Below, one piece after another: positions 35,794-45,822 of a stretch of 64,000 nucleotides of DNA (positions within the stretch are counted from its first letter, which is position 1; every line of letters begins with the position of its first letter). Below the pieces are notes generated by a model, which ran no database searches, was not told the origin of the DNA, and worked only from the letters and a program-made list of their open reading frames with translations. The translations under genes were made by a program, and so were the position numbers. The stretch is from Bradyrhizobium daqingense. GTDB lineage: Bacteria; Pseudomonadota; Alphaproteobacteria; Rhizobiales; Xanthobacteraceae. Where the stretch lies: NCBI RefSeq assembly GCF_021044685.1, contig NZ_CP088014.1, positions 2,900,001-2,964,000 on the forward strand. The letters run 5' to 3'.

Positions 35794-36279
35794 ATGATGG
35801 AACGGCTCGAATCTTGGAAACTCGCTCTGGAACGGCCGCGGTCGGCGCAGTCGGCCAACTGGGCCGAGGCCGGCCGGATCGTCGCTGAGATCGTGCGGAT
35901 GAGCACGGACGTCACGCTGCGGCAGGCGGCGGAGCAGGCGCTTCCCGTGCTGCGCCAGGCCGTGGACAATGACGATCACAGCGTCACACTGGCGGCGCAG
36001 CGCCGCATCGGTGTGGTGCTCGAGGTCATTCATGATCTGAGCGCGCCGCGCTTCGGCCGCCGCAACGCCATGCCGAAGAAACTGTCGAGCGAAGACCGCG
36101 CCCGCAAGGTGCTCGGCCTGCCGCTCGCGGTGCAGCTCACCTGCGAGGACATCAACCGGGCCTATCGCCGCGCCGCCAAGGGCATGCATCCCGACCACGG
36201 CGGCAGCACGGAGGCCTTCATCGATCTCGCCGCCGCGCGCGACATCCTGATCCATCCCGGCGCGCACAAGGACGTGTGA
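35794..36279 (+). CDS. J-domain protein with C-terminal DnaJ motif
   Basis: A 161-residue soluble protein. The N-terminal 95 residues are helical with no recognised family (SWKLALERPRSAQSANWAEA). The C-terminus carries a short J-domain: LTCEDINRAYRRAAKGMHPD with the HPD tripeptide that activates Hsp70, then GSTEAFIDLAAARDILIHPG. This C-terminal placement makes it a DnaJ type III co-chaperone candidate for DnaK. The start may be ATG 35794 or 35797, or TTG 35776; no clear ribosome site decides. Confidence 0.8.
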   Translation: MMERLESWKLALERPRSAQSANWAEAGRIVAEIVRMSTDVTLRQAAEQALPVLRQAVDNDDHSVTLAAQRRIGVVLEVIHDLSAPRFGRRNAMPKKLSSEDRARKVLGLPLAVQLTCEDINRAYRRAAKGMHPDHGGSTEAFIDLAAARDILIHPGAHKDV

Positions 36280-36314
36280 GGGTCAGCGTCCGTTGACACA
36301 AACACCAACAACAA

Positions 36315-36346
36315 AACCGGGCAAGGACGCTGGTCCTTGCCCGGTT
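36315..36346. terminator. Intrinsic terminator, bidirectional
   Basis: AACCGGGCAAGGAC and GTCCTTGCCCGGTT form a perfect 14-bp stem with loop GCTG, between the converging J-domain gene and the 36368 gene. The minus strand continues into a T-containing stretch. Confidence 0.88.
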
Positions 36347-36367
36347 CTTCGTCCGCCGATCGAAATC

Positions 36368-36619
36368 TTACCAGGTGCAGCTACCGCTCTTGAGCGCGGC
36401 GTCCTTCACCGCGAGGGCGTCAATGAAGGTCGGCACGCTCGCGCTGGCGCGATGATAGCCGGCCGGCCACGGCGTCGTCGGAATGCTCTCGTCCCAGATC
36501 TGGCAGAAGCCGCTGTCCTGCCAGCGGATCAGGTGATAGCTGGCTTCGGCAGGGCTGGCGGAGACGAACGCAGTGACGGCGAGACCGGCGGCAGCGCACA
36601 GCATGGAAATACGACGCAT
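36368..36619 (-). CDS. Small secreted protein, YxxIRWxxxGxCQIW paralogue A
   Basis: An 83-residue exported protein. The signal peptide is about 1-25 (ISMLCAAAGLAVTAFVSASP). The mature part starts with SYHLIRWQDSGFCQIWDESI, then FIDALAVKDAALKSGSC near the end. GAGGAG precedes the ATG. The adjacent upstream gene at 36860 encodes a protein with the same signature (YYVIRWDNTGICQIWNEDL), so they are tandem paralogues. Two mature cysteines probably form a disulfide. Function unknown; perhaps a periplasmic stress or binding protein. Confidence 0.78.
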   Translation of the reverse strand: MRRISMLCAAAGLAVTAFVSASPAEASYHLIRWQDSGFCQIWDESIPTTPWPAGYHRASASVPTFIDALAVKDAALKSGSCTW

Positions 36620-36805
36620 GATCAGCTCCTCAAAATGAAAGATGGATGCGCCTCCCGACAATGACGGGGAGGGATGGTGCGGGACGCGCTTGGCAGGCGC
36701 CCCGGACAAGATGTGAGTAGTTCCGCCTGCCAACGAGGTTCAAAGCAGGGCCGCGGAAAGTGCGTGAATTTCGGCCGCAAAACGCAGGCGCCGCCCGCAA
36801 AAGCA

Positions 36806-36835
36806 AAGGGCGGATCGCCTGCGCGACCCGCCCTT
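36806..36835 (-). terminator. Intrinsic terminator
   Basis: AAGGGCGG and CCGCCCTT form an 8-bp GC-rich stem downstream of the 36860 gene. On the minus strand it runs on into TTGCTTTTGC. Likely terminator of that gene. Confidence 0.65.
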
Positions 36836-36859
36836 CGAACTCGATCCGTCGTGCCGTGC

Positions 36860-37120
36860 TCAGAGCGTGCAGCGGCGCTCTGTGCGCATCTTGATCTGAA
36901 CGTCGGAGGCCTGCTGGAAGGTCGGGAACGGTTTGCTGACCACCTTGTAGGTCGATACGCCGAACTGGAACGGCTTTTGCTGAAGGTCCTCGTTCCAGAT
37001 CTGGCAGATGCCGGTGTTGTCCCAGCGGATCACGTAATAGCCAACCTTGGCCGAGGCGGGCACGGCGAACACGGAACTGGCGATGCCGGCAACGGCACAG
37101 AGGGCGAGAACGCGACGCAT
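36860..37120 (-). CDS. Small secreted protein, YxxIRWxxxGxCQIW paralogue B
   Basis: An 86-residue exported protein. The signal peptide is about 1-24 (VLALCAVAGIASSVFAVPAS), and the mature part is GYYVIRWDNTGICQIWNEDL, then FGVSTYKVVSKPFPTFQQAS and a final RRC. Its core matches the neighbour at 36368, and each ends with a Cys near the C-terminus. A ribosome site (AAGGAGAT) precedes the ATG at 37120. The two genes are separated by about 240 bp with a terminator, so they are independently transcribed copies. Function unknown. Confidence 0.78.
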   Translation of the reverse strand: MRRVLALCAVAGIASSVFAVPASAKVGYYVIRWDNTGICQIWNEDLQQKPFQFGVSTYKVVSKPFPTFQQASDVQIKMRTERRCTL

Positions 37121-37270
37121 GAAGTATCTCCTTTGGGGATGTGGGATGCGAAAATTCGTGCGGTAAAAGCAAGCCCTTTGCAAGCCGGGGGAAGCGGCCG
37201 TTCACGGACATGTCAGGTGCAGCCGGCAATTTGGTTTGCCTGCGTGCCCGTCGGGTCACACGTAGCAGGT

Positions 37271-37654
37271 TCACGGTGATAACGAGGCCACCGCCTCGAT
37301 CTCGATCAGCATCTTCGGATCGGGCAGCGCCTGCACCACGCAGGTGGTGCGTGCGGGATACGGCGGCGGGCCGAAGGCGCCGGCATAGAGCGCGTTCATG
37401 GCGGCGACATCGCCGGCGCGGGTCAAGAGCACGTTGACCTTGACGAGGTCGCCGAACGTCGCGCCAGCTTCGTCCAGCACGCGGCGGATGTTGACGACGA
37501 CGTTGGCGAACTGCGCCTCGAAGCCGTCGGGCAGCGCGCCATTCGCATCGAAGCCGGGAATGCCGGAGACAAACAGGAGATCGCCGACGCGGGTGGCAAA
37601 GGACAGCGGCGGCGCCTTGACGTGCGGCGGGGGTGCGAAATGTTGGATCGGCAT
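37271..37654 (-). CDS. RidA/YjgF family protein
   Basis: A 127-residue member of the Rid superfamily. Markers include SFATRVGDLLFVSGIPGFDA, NVVVNIRRVLDEAGATFGDL, NALYAGAFGPPPYPARTTC with the Arg that binds the carboxylate in RidA, and IEIEAVASL. RidA hydrolyses reactive enamine/imine intermediates from PLP enzymes; related clades have other roles. The start at 37654 follows GAGGT; the longer frame upstream is unsupported. Monocistronic. Confidence 0.92.
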   Translation of the reverse strand: MPIQHFAPPPHVKAPPLSFATRVGDLLFVSGIPGFDANGALPDGFEAQFANVVVNIRRVLDEAGATFGDLVKVNVLLTRAGDVAAMNALYAGAFGPPPYPARTTCVVQALPDPKMLIEIEAVASLSP

Positions 37655-37860
37655 GGGATCACCTCGGGGATGGTCGCTGACGGATGAGCGTAGCGGCAGG
37701 CAAGGGCTTCTCAAAACACAAAGTGCGAAAACAACCCCATGCACAGTAGAAAAGATGAGGCTTGTCAATGCGTTCTGAAAATCGGAATTGGATGTTGCTC
37801 CGTCGGGCAAAACAGGGGCAGAATGGCATGATTGGCGATGGGGTAGCTCAAGGCTCTGCC

Positions 37861-37983
37861 GTCATGCCCGGGCTTGTCCCGCCTGCGCGGCCCAGGCCGC
37901 TTCGGCGAGGCGAAGGCCCGGGGCATCCACGTTCTTTGCGCCGAGAGGAAGACGTGGATGGCCGGGTCAAGCCCGGCCATGAC
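37861..37983. repeat. Palindromic repeat, GTCATGCCCGGGCTTG family, expanded copy
   Basis: Starts GTCATGCCCGGGCTTGTCCC and ends GTCAAGCCCGGCCATGAC, but carries about 40 extra bases near the left arm (around GCGGCCCAGGCCGCTTCGGC), itself partly palindromic. It therefore looks like an element with a second hairpin inserted. Confidence 0.75.
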
Positions 37984-38152
37984 GCTGCGGCGACACGGTG
38001 CGCAACGCGAGCTCGTATGAGACTACGCTGTGTGACCCGTCGTCTCCCCACGTCTCACCTCCGCCTCCATCATGTTGCCGCCGCGATCGATCGGATAGAT
38101 TCGTCGCATCTGATTCGAATCCTGCCTTGAAAAATAGCCCACGGAGACACCC

Positions 38153-38587
38153 ATGAAGCTCGCATCCACCGTCAGCGCCGCGCTCGTCGCCATCGCCGCT
38201 CTTGCCGGCCTCTCGACTGCGGCGCAGGCCGACAGCGGCTTCGTGACGCTGACGATCTACAAGGCGGGCTGGATCATCGGCGGTTCCGGCGGCTCGGGCG
38301 TGCTCAACTTCCGCGGCCGCACCTACGGGCTCTCCACCGGCGGTCTCGATTACGGCCTCGTCTTCGGCGGCTCGAAGACCGTGCTGCGCGGCCGCGTCTC
38401 CAACATCAACCGTCCCTCCGACGTCGCCGGCGTCTACGGCGCCGCCGGCGCCGGCATCGCCGTCGGCTCCGGCGCCCGCGCCATCGTGCTGACCAACCAG
38501 AAGGGCGCCGTGCTGGAGCTGTCGGGCACGCAGGTCGGCCTGATGGCGAATGCCGATCTCAGCGGGCTCGCGATCACGATGCGGTAG
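38153..38587 (+). CDS. Secreted hypothetical protein, glycine-rich beta fold
   Basis: A 144-residue exported protein. The signal peptide is about 1-26 (VAIAALAGLSTAAQADSGFV). The mature domain is Gly-rich beta structure (GWIIGGSGGSGVLNFRGRTY, YGLVFGGSKTVLRGRVSNIN, AIVLTNQKGAVLELSGTQVG), loosely resembling envelope DUF1134/EipA-like proteins, though I would not assign it. Start at the ATG at 38153 after GGAGACACCC. Probably periplasmic. Function unknown. Confidence 0.75.
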   Translation: MKLASTVSAALVAIAALAGLSTAAQADSGFVTLTIYKAGWIIGGSGGSGVLNFRGRTYGLSTGGLDYGLVFGGSKTVLRGRVSNINRPSDVAGVYGAAGAGIAVGSGARAIVLTNQKGAVLELSGTQVGLMANADLSGLAITMR

Positions 38588-38598
38588 CAGACGGTGCC

Positions 38599-38685
38599 GT
38601 AGGGTGGGTTAGCCGAACGCTTAACCCACCTCTTTGGTTTCCGCAGGAGCAGAAGTGGTGGGTTACGCTGCGCCAACCCACCTAC
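38599..38685. repeat. Inverted repeat, GTAGGGTGGGTTAGC type
   Basis: GTAGGGTGGGTTAGC at the left, an internal GGTGGGTTACGCTGCGCC and CAACCCACCTAC at the right form interleaved inverted arms. GTAGGGTGGGTTA...TAACCCACC elements of this kind occur in many bacterial genomes. It lies at the 3' end of the preceding gene. Confidence 0.7.
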
Positions 38686-38694
38686 GAATACGGC

Positions 38695-39387
38695 CTACGC
38701 GCTCACCATCGCATGAATCCGGCCGCAATGCGCGACGAGGTTGGCGTGCGCATCGACGAAGGCCTTCAGCGGCGTCGGGATCGGAAAGTACTAAATGTTG
38801 GCGATGAAGCCGTAGATGCCGGCATCGACGCTCGTCGGCGCCGCGCCATGCACGAAGCCGGCCGCCGGCACGATCTCCGCCAGCGCCTGCAGATCGGCGA
38901 GCCCTCGCGCGTAAGCCTGCTCGGGCGTGTAGCGGCCAATGCCTTGGAAATGATACCGCTGCGCGTTGGTGGCCTTGGCCTTCTCGAAGCCGGCAGCGTC
39001 GATCTGCGGATGCTGCGCGATGAAGGCATCGCGGAACGCCGGATAGAAGCGCTCGTCCTTCCAGCGCGAATAGGACATCACCCAGTAGAGATCGTCCAGC
39101 ATGCGCGTGACGAAATGGTTGGTGCGGCGCTGGTCCGGTGACAGGCCGGCATCGATCGAGAGGCGATATTTCGCGGTCGCGTGCGCGATGATGGTCTCGC
39201 TGTCGCCGATGGTCTCAAAGTCGTCGATGATGTAAGGCAGTTGCCCGCGCGGCGCCGCTGAGGCATCGAAGACGTGCTCGTGCACGAACGGCACGCAAGC
39301 GAGCTTGAGGAACGCGTAGACCTTGAGGCCGTAGCCGTTGTTGTCGGCGACGCCGAACAGTTCCGGGTAGGAGTAGAGGGTCAGCAT
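38695..39387 (-). pseudogene. Glutathione S-transferase gene with premature in-frame amber stop
   Basis: Reads from the ATG at 39387 as a GST-like protein (MLTLYSYPELFGVADNNGYG; QLPYIIDDFETIGDSETII; the helical C-terminal domain around GIGRYTPEQAYARGLADL). A TAG at 38791-38793 ends it after 198 residues. Directly after the stop the same frame continues for 31 more residues of sensible GST C-terminus (YFPIPTPLKAFVDAHANLVA, then HCGRIHAMVSA) to a second stop at 38695-38697. The simplest reading is a recent nonsense change in a Tyr, Gln or Trp codon. Truncated product, sequencing error or readthrough are possible. Confidence 0.82.
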
Positions 39388-39398
39388 CGTTGCGCCCC

Positions 39399-39791
39399 TT
39401 AGCGGGTTGGTTCCTTGGCGCGCGTCTCGGTCGTAACCGCCTGCGCAGGCTTACTGGCGCGGATCATCAGGAACGATCCGGAATACCCCGACACGCGCCA
39501 GCGCCCGTCGATCTCGGTCGCGTCCGCGTTCACCGTGCCCTCATAGGTGACGCGGTCGTAGCCGAAGCCGGGCGGGTCGTAGCGCTTGACGAAGGAGACC
39601 GCGCTGCCGGAGCGATGACCGGCAATCCAGGAATTGTGCGTGCTGAGCGGGCAGCCCGGCATCATGCAGGGCTCGGTCACGCTCCCGCCGAGCGCGCCCC
39701 CGGTCTCGACCAGCGTGGCCGTGAACGTGATCATTCCGACACCCGGCTGGATGTAGCTGCCCTCCCAGACGCCGGTCAGATTGTCGCTCAT
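39399..39791 (-). CDS. Hypothetical protein, 130 aa
   Basis: A 130-residue soluble protein from the ATG at 39791 (MSDNLTGVWEGSYIQPGVGM). Beta-rich with a lipocalin-like or DUF-type barrel flavour: TGVWEGSY opening, ITFTATLVETGGALGGSVTE, GTVNADATEIDGRWRV. A Cys pair occurs in EPCMMPGCPLSTH. It sits between the two broken GST genes on the same strand, and its stop is only 11 bp before the downstream GST start. Intact. Function unknown. Confidence 0.75.
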   Translation of the reverse strand: MSDNLTGVWEGSYIQPGVGMITFTATLVETGGALGGSVTEPCMMPGCPLSTHNSWIAGHRSGSAVSFVKRYDPPGFGYDRVTYEGTVNADATEIDGRWRVSGYSGSFLMIRASKPAQAVTTETRAKEPTR

Positions 39792-39883
39792 CGCGGTGGT
39801 GTCCTGGCTTATGCCGGCCCATGATATCGGGGACGTCCACCTCAGTCGTATCGCCGCAGCCGCAGGCTTGCAACCGTCGCGGG

Positions 39884-40529
39884 CTACGGACGCGACGTGG
39901 CCGTGAACACCGCCAGTTGCGCAGCGAATGCCCGCCTGAAGGCAGGCCGCGCCTCGCCGCGGGCGACATAGGCGGCGATGTCGGGAAATTCGTCCAGCAG
40001 ACCCGACGTGTTCAGCCGCCGCAGCACCGTCACCATCATGAGATCGCCGGCGCTGAACGCGCCGTCGAGCCAGTCGGCACCACCGAGGCGGCGAGAGAGC
40101 TCGCCGAGCCTGACGCGGACGCGCTCGTGCAGCATGGGCAGGCGCTTCGTACCAGTCCTTGTCGCGCTCGAACAGCATCGCCATGGTGAGCTCGACGATC
40201 GGCGGCTCCATTGTGCTGACCGCGGCGAACATCCACGCGATGGCGCGGCTTCGTGCGTTCGGCTCACTCGGCAGCAGCCCGGCATGACGCTCGGCGATAT
40301 GGAGCACGATCGCGCCGGATTCGAACAGCGCGAGATCGCCGTCCTCATAGGTCGGGATCTGCCCAAACGGATGCAGCGCGAGGTGCGCCGGCGCCTTCAT
40401 CGCGGCGAAGGAGAGAAGGCGAACGTCATAGGGCTGGCCGACCTCCTCCAGCGCCCAGCGAACCCGCATGTCGCGCGCCTGCCCGCGGCCGCGGTCGGGG
40501 GAGTTTTCGAAGGCGGTGATGGTGGGCAT
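39884..40529 (-). pseudogene. Glutathione S-transferase gene disrupted by a frameshift
   Basis: The first part starts at the ATG at 40529 (MPTITAFENSPDRGRGQARD) and reads as GST through LPSEPNARSRAIAWMFAAVS to FERDKDWYEA. Near 40135-40150 the coding sense moves to another frame, which continues HERVRVRLGELSRRLGGADW, then WLDGAFSAGDLMMVTVLRRL and ends FRRAFAAQLAVFTATSRP at 39884. A one-base gain in the GCGCC tract restores the expected protein of about 214 residues if removed. Either a real frameshift or a base-calling error. Confidence 0.82.
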
Positions 40530-40614
40530 GGGATGGCTCCGGGGTGATCGTTTCCAGAGGACGAACGACGGATGCGGGCTGCCGACAGACTGTGTGCAAA
40601 ATATCGGTGGTGGT

Positions 40615-40737
40615 GCCCCGGACGCAGTGCAGCGCTCCGCCATTTGCGGCGTGATGCGCTGCAGAGCCGGGGCCCATGACGAACGCGTGCCGGAGCTTCT
40701 GGGGCCCGGGTCTGCGCTACGCTTGCCCGGGACACGA
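40615..40737. repeat. Palindromic repeat, CCCCGGACGCAGYGCAGCG family
   Basis: Third copy of the element at 17251 and 18212, with CCCCGGACGCAGTGCAGCGC at the left and CTTGCCCGGGACACGAG at the right. It lies between the GST remnant and the glycosylase gene. Confidence 0.78.
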
Positions 40738-40764
40738 GAGCAGATGCAATTCGGCAAGTGCCGT

Positions 40765-41283
40765 TCAGGGTGCGCGACCAATCCACTTCGCCAGCTCCCG
40801 CCACGGCTCCAGCGTCCAGCTCCCCGACGCAGCCCCCGATGGCGACGACAACACGAAAATCTCCGGCAAGCTTTGATCCCGAATCTGCCGCCCCAGCGCA
40901 ATCCCGCGCGACGGCCTGCCGTAAAACAAGCTCGCCGCCTTCTTGCTCGTGAACGCAATCGTCCGCGGCCGGTACTTCTCCATCTTCGCCCTGAAGCCCG
41001 ATAGGTCGATCGCTTCCGCCGCGATCTGGTGATCCATCCCGGCGCCCGTCTTGCAGAGATCGGTGAAGCCGATCCCGAGCTCGATCAGCGCGGCAAACTC
41101 GCTTGGCTGATAGCGCCGCGGCGTGATCCCGGCCTCATGGATCGCGCGCCAGAAGCGGTTGCCGGGATGGGCGTAGTAGTGCCCGAGTTCGGCAGAGCGC
41201 GTCGAGGCGGCGGTGCCGACGAAGACGAGACGGAGGTTGGGACAGAGCTGGTCGGGGAGGCGATGGAGGTCGAGCGCGGGCAA
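40765..41283 (-). CDS. Mug/TDG-type mismatch DNA glycosylase
   Basis: A 172-residue protein of the uracil-DNA glycosylase superfamily, MUG branch. It has the first active-site region FVGTAASTRSAELGHYYAHP followed by NRFWRAIHEAGITPR, characteristic of Mug. The second loop is VLSSPSGAASGSW, where Mug has N-P-S-G. The first motif reads G-T-A-A-S instead of G-I-N-P-G, so the catalytic Asn is replaced. The start is TTG at 41283 (MPALDLHRLPDQ), weakly supported. It should excise U or T from mismatches; the changed motif makes activity uncertain. Confidence 0.82.
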   Translation of the reverse strand: MPALDLHRLPDQLCPNLRLVFVGTAASTRSAELGHYYAHPGNRFWRAIHEAGITPRRYQPSEFAALIELGIGFTDLCKTGAGMDHQIAAEAIDLSGFRAKMEKYRPRTIAFTSKKAASLFYGRPSRGIALGRQIRDQSLPEIFVLSSPSGAASGSWTLEPWRELAKWIGRAP

Positions 41284-41379
41284 ATCATCTATCCGCAGAT
41301 TTTAGGTCGCATGAGCGGCAGCTGTGTGCCAGGCAATTGTCAATCCGAGATATCGCTTTGCTCATCCGGACTACGCTTT

Positions 41380-41946
41380 CTACGATAGATCTACCCTTGG
41401 CGTAGCGCGCAACGACCGAGTCATATCCGCTTCATAGATTGCGCCGGTGCAACGGCCGGTCAGAAGATCGAGGGCAAACGGCACCCACGCATCTCCGATC
41501 GGAGTCCATGCTTCGCCGGTAAGCTCGGTTTCAACAACATTGATATCGCGGAAGCTATCCCACGAGATCCGCGGACTCCTCCATCGCGAACCATCTGACC
41601 GAACAGCGTTGAAGCCGACGAGACCTTGGAAAAGGACGAGCCCAAGAGCTGGTACGGGAATTGCTCGCTGAGTATCACTGGCAAGGTGCTCTCGAATCGC
41701 GCGGTGCCCCGGATCGATAATAAAGGTCTCGCCCCAAGCGACAACGATCACGTCCGTCCCGTTGGGGTGGTCAAACACATTGGTATAATCGGACATGCCA
41801 CCGAGGAAATTACCGATCCACGGCTCGGACATCTTTGGATAGAAGCGAACAACCAAACCTTCACGAAACTCGCTATCGCCACGTTCTGTGAACGATACGG
41901 CAGGCGGGCCGTAAGGTGGTAGTCCTGGCAATACTTCAAACCGCAT
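41380..41946 (-). CDS. Hypothetical protein, 188 aa, in lower-GC segment
   Basis: A 188-residue soluble protein of no recognised family, from the ATG at 41946 (MRFEVLPGLPPYGPPAVSFT). Notable stretches are WIGNFLGGMSDYTNVFDHPN, TDVIVVAWGETFIIDPGHRA and WTPIGDAWVPFALDLLTGRC. It is beta-rich with many aromatic residues and one Cys. Third-position GC is visibly lower than in thiC and the glycosylase either side, suggesting transfer. It could belong to an immunity-type or cargo family, but nothing supports a specific role. Confidence 0.65.
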   Translation of the reverse strand: MRFEVLPGLPPYGPPAVSFTERGDSEFREGLVVRFYPKMSEPWIGNFLGGMSDYTNVFDHPNGTDVIVVAWGETFIIDPGHRAIREHLASDTQRAIPVPALGLVLFQGLVGFNAVRSDGSRWRSPRISWDSFRDINVVETELTGEAWTPIGDAWVPFALDLLTGRCTGAIYEADMTRSLRATPRVDLS

Positions 41947-41970
41947 GGACTGTTCGCATCGTGTTGCGAC

Positions 41971-41997
41971 TTTCGGGACGACAATGTCGTCCCGAAA
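41971..41997. terminator. Perfect hairpin after thiC
   Basis: TTTCGGGACGAC and GTCGTCCCGAAA form a perfect 12-bp stem with loop AAT, 13 bp downstream of the thiC stop. There is no long T-run after it, but the stem ends in AAA/TTT. Probable end of the thiamine operon transcript; it also lies immediately upstream of the 41946 start. Confidence 0.7.
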
Positions 41998-42010
41998 CCC
42001 CCAGACGCCC

Positions 42011-44676
<2,666 letters not shown>

Positions 44677-44690
<14 letters not shown>

Positions 44691-45459
44691 GCCAGAAGGG
44701 TGTCCCGACGACAGGGGTTGAGGGGGAGGCGAAATCGCGAGAATTCATCAGCCCGGCTTCGTAAGCGGTGCGGCCGGCCTCACAGCCGAGGCGGAAGGCA
44801 TTCGCCATCGCGACGGGATCGGCGGCTTTGGCGATGGCGGTGTTGAGCAGCACGGCGTCATAGCCGAGCTCGAGCGCGTGGGCGGCGTGGCTCGGCGCGC
44901 CCAGGCCGGCGTCGACCACCAGCGTGATGTCGGGGAGGCGGTCGCGCAAGAGCTTCAGTGCGTCGCGGTTGATGATGCCCTTGGCGCTGCCGATCGGCGC
45001 TGCCCACGGCATCACCACCTTGCAGCCGGCATCGACCAGGCGGTTCGCGACCGAGAGGTCCTCGGTGCAATAGGGAAACACTTCGAAGCCGTCCTTGATC
45101 AGGATGGTCGCGGCTTCGACCAGGCCGACGACGTCGGGCTGCAGCGTGTCGTTGTCGGCGATCACTTCCAGCTTGATCCAGGACGTGCCGAACAATTCGC
45201 GGGCGAGCTTGGCCGTGGTGACGGCTTCCCGCACGGTGCGGCAGCCGGCGGTGTTCGGCAGCACGGTGACATCGAGCTCGCGGATCAGCTTCCAGAACGC
45301 ATCGCCGGTCTTGCCGCCGGCGGATTCGCGCCGCAGCGACACCGTGACGATGCTGGAGCCGGAGGCGCGGATCGCCGCCTGCATGATCGCGGGGGATGGA
45401 TAGAGCGCGCTGCCGATCAGCAGGCGCGAGGCGAAGGTCTTGCCGTAGAAGGTCACCAT
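44677..45459 (-). CDS. thiG: Thiazole synthase
   Basis: A 260-residue TIM-barrel thiazole synthase. It forms thiazole phosphate from DXP, ThiS thiocarboxylate and dehydroglycine. The Schiff-base lysine lies in [11 protein letters not shown]; the rest follows family pattern ([60 protein letters not shown]). The ATG at 45459 follows AAGGAAA. It overlaps thiE by 14 bp and is separated from thiS by a palindromic repeat. Confidence 0.96.
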
Positions 45460-45501
45460 GTCGGTGTTTCCTTGAATGACGGTGTCAGCCCAAATGTCGT
45501 T

Positions 45502-45600
45502 GTTATCCCCGCGAAGGCGGGGATCCAATACGCCGCGGCGGAGCGGCTGGAAACCTGAAGCCGCGGCGTACTGGATCGCCCGGTCAAGCCGGGCGATGAC
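45502..45600. repeat. Palindromic repeat inside the thi operon, CCCCGCGAAGGCGGGGATCC type
   Basis: Nested hairpins: CCCCGC/GCGGGG, then CCGCGGCG... with AGCCGCGGCG, then GCCCGG/CCGGGC closing in GATGAC. A single copy in this window, of a class common in rhizobial genomes. It sits between thiS and thiG. Confidence 0.7.
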
Positions 45601-45624
45601 AGCGGAGCGTGGAGCGACATCACC

Positions 45625-45822
45625 TCACCCTCCCTGCCGCGGCGTGATGATCTCGATCTCGTCGCCGGCTTTCAGCTGCGTCTCCGCCCAGCGGCTTTTC
45701 GGCACGACGTCGTAGTTCAGCGCGATGGCGAAATGGCTGCCCTCGTAGTCGAGCTCGCTGAGCAGCGCGTCCACGCTGGCGGAGTTCACCTCGCGCTGCT
45801 CACCGTTCACGATCACGCGCAT
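45625..45822 (-). CDS. thiS: Sulfur carrier protein ThiS
   Basis: A 65-residue ubiquitin-fold sulfur carrier (MRVIVNGEQREVNSASVDAL) ending in the required diglycine (ITPRQGG), where the thiocarboxylate forms. It includes FAIALNYDVVPKSRW, the conserved core. Its start overlaps the end of thiO by 10 bp. It hands sulfur to ThiG for thiazole closure; the activating ThiF-type enzyme is not in this window. Confidence 0.95.
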   Translation of the reverse strand: MRVIVNGEQREVNSASVDALLSELDYEGSHFAIALNYDVVPKSRWAETQLKAGDEIEIITPRQGG

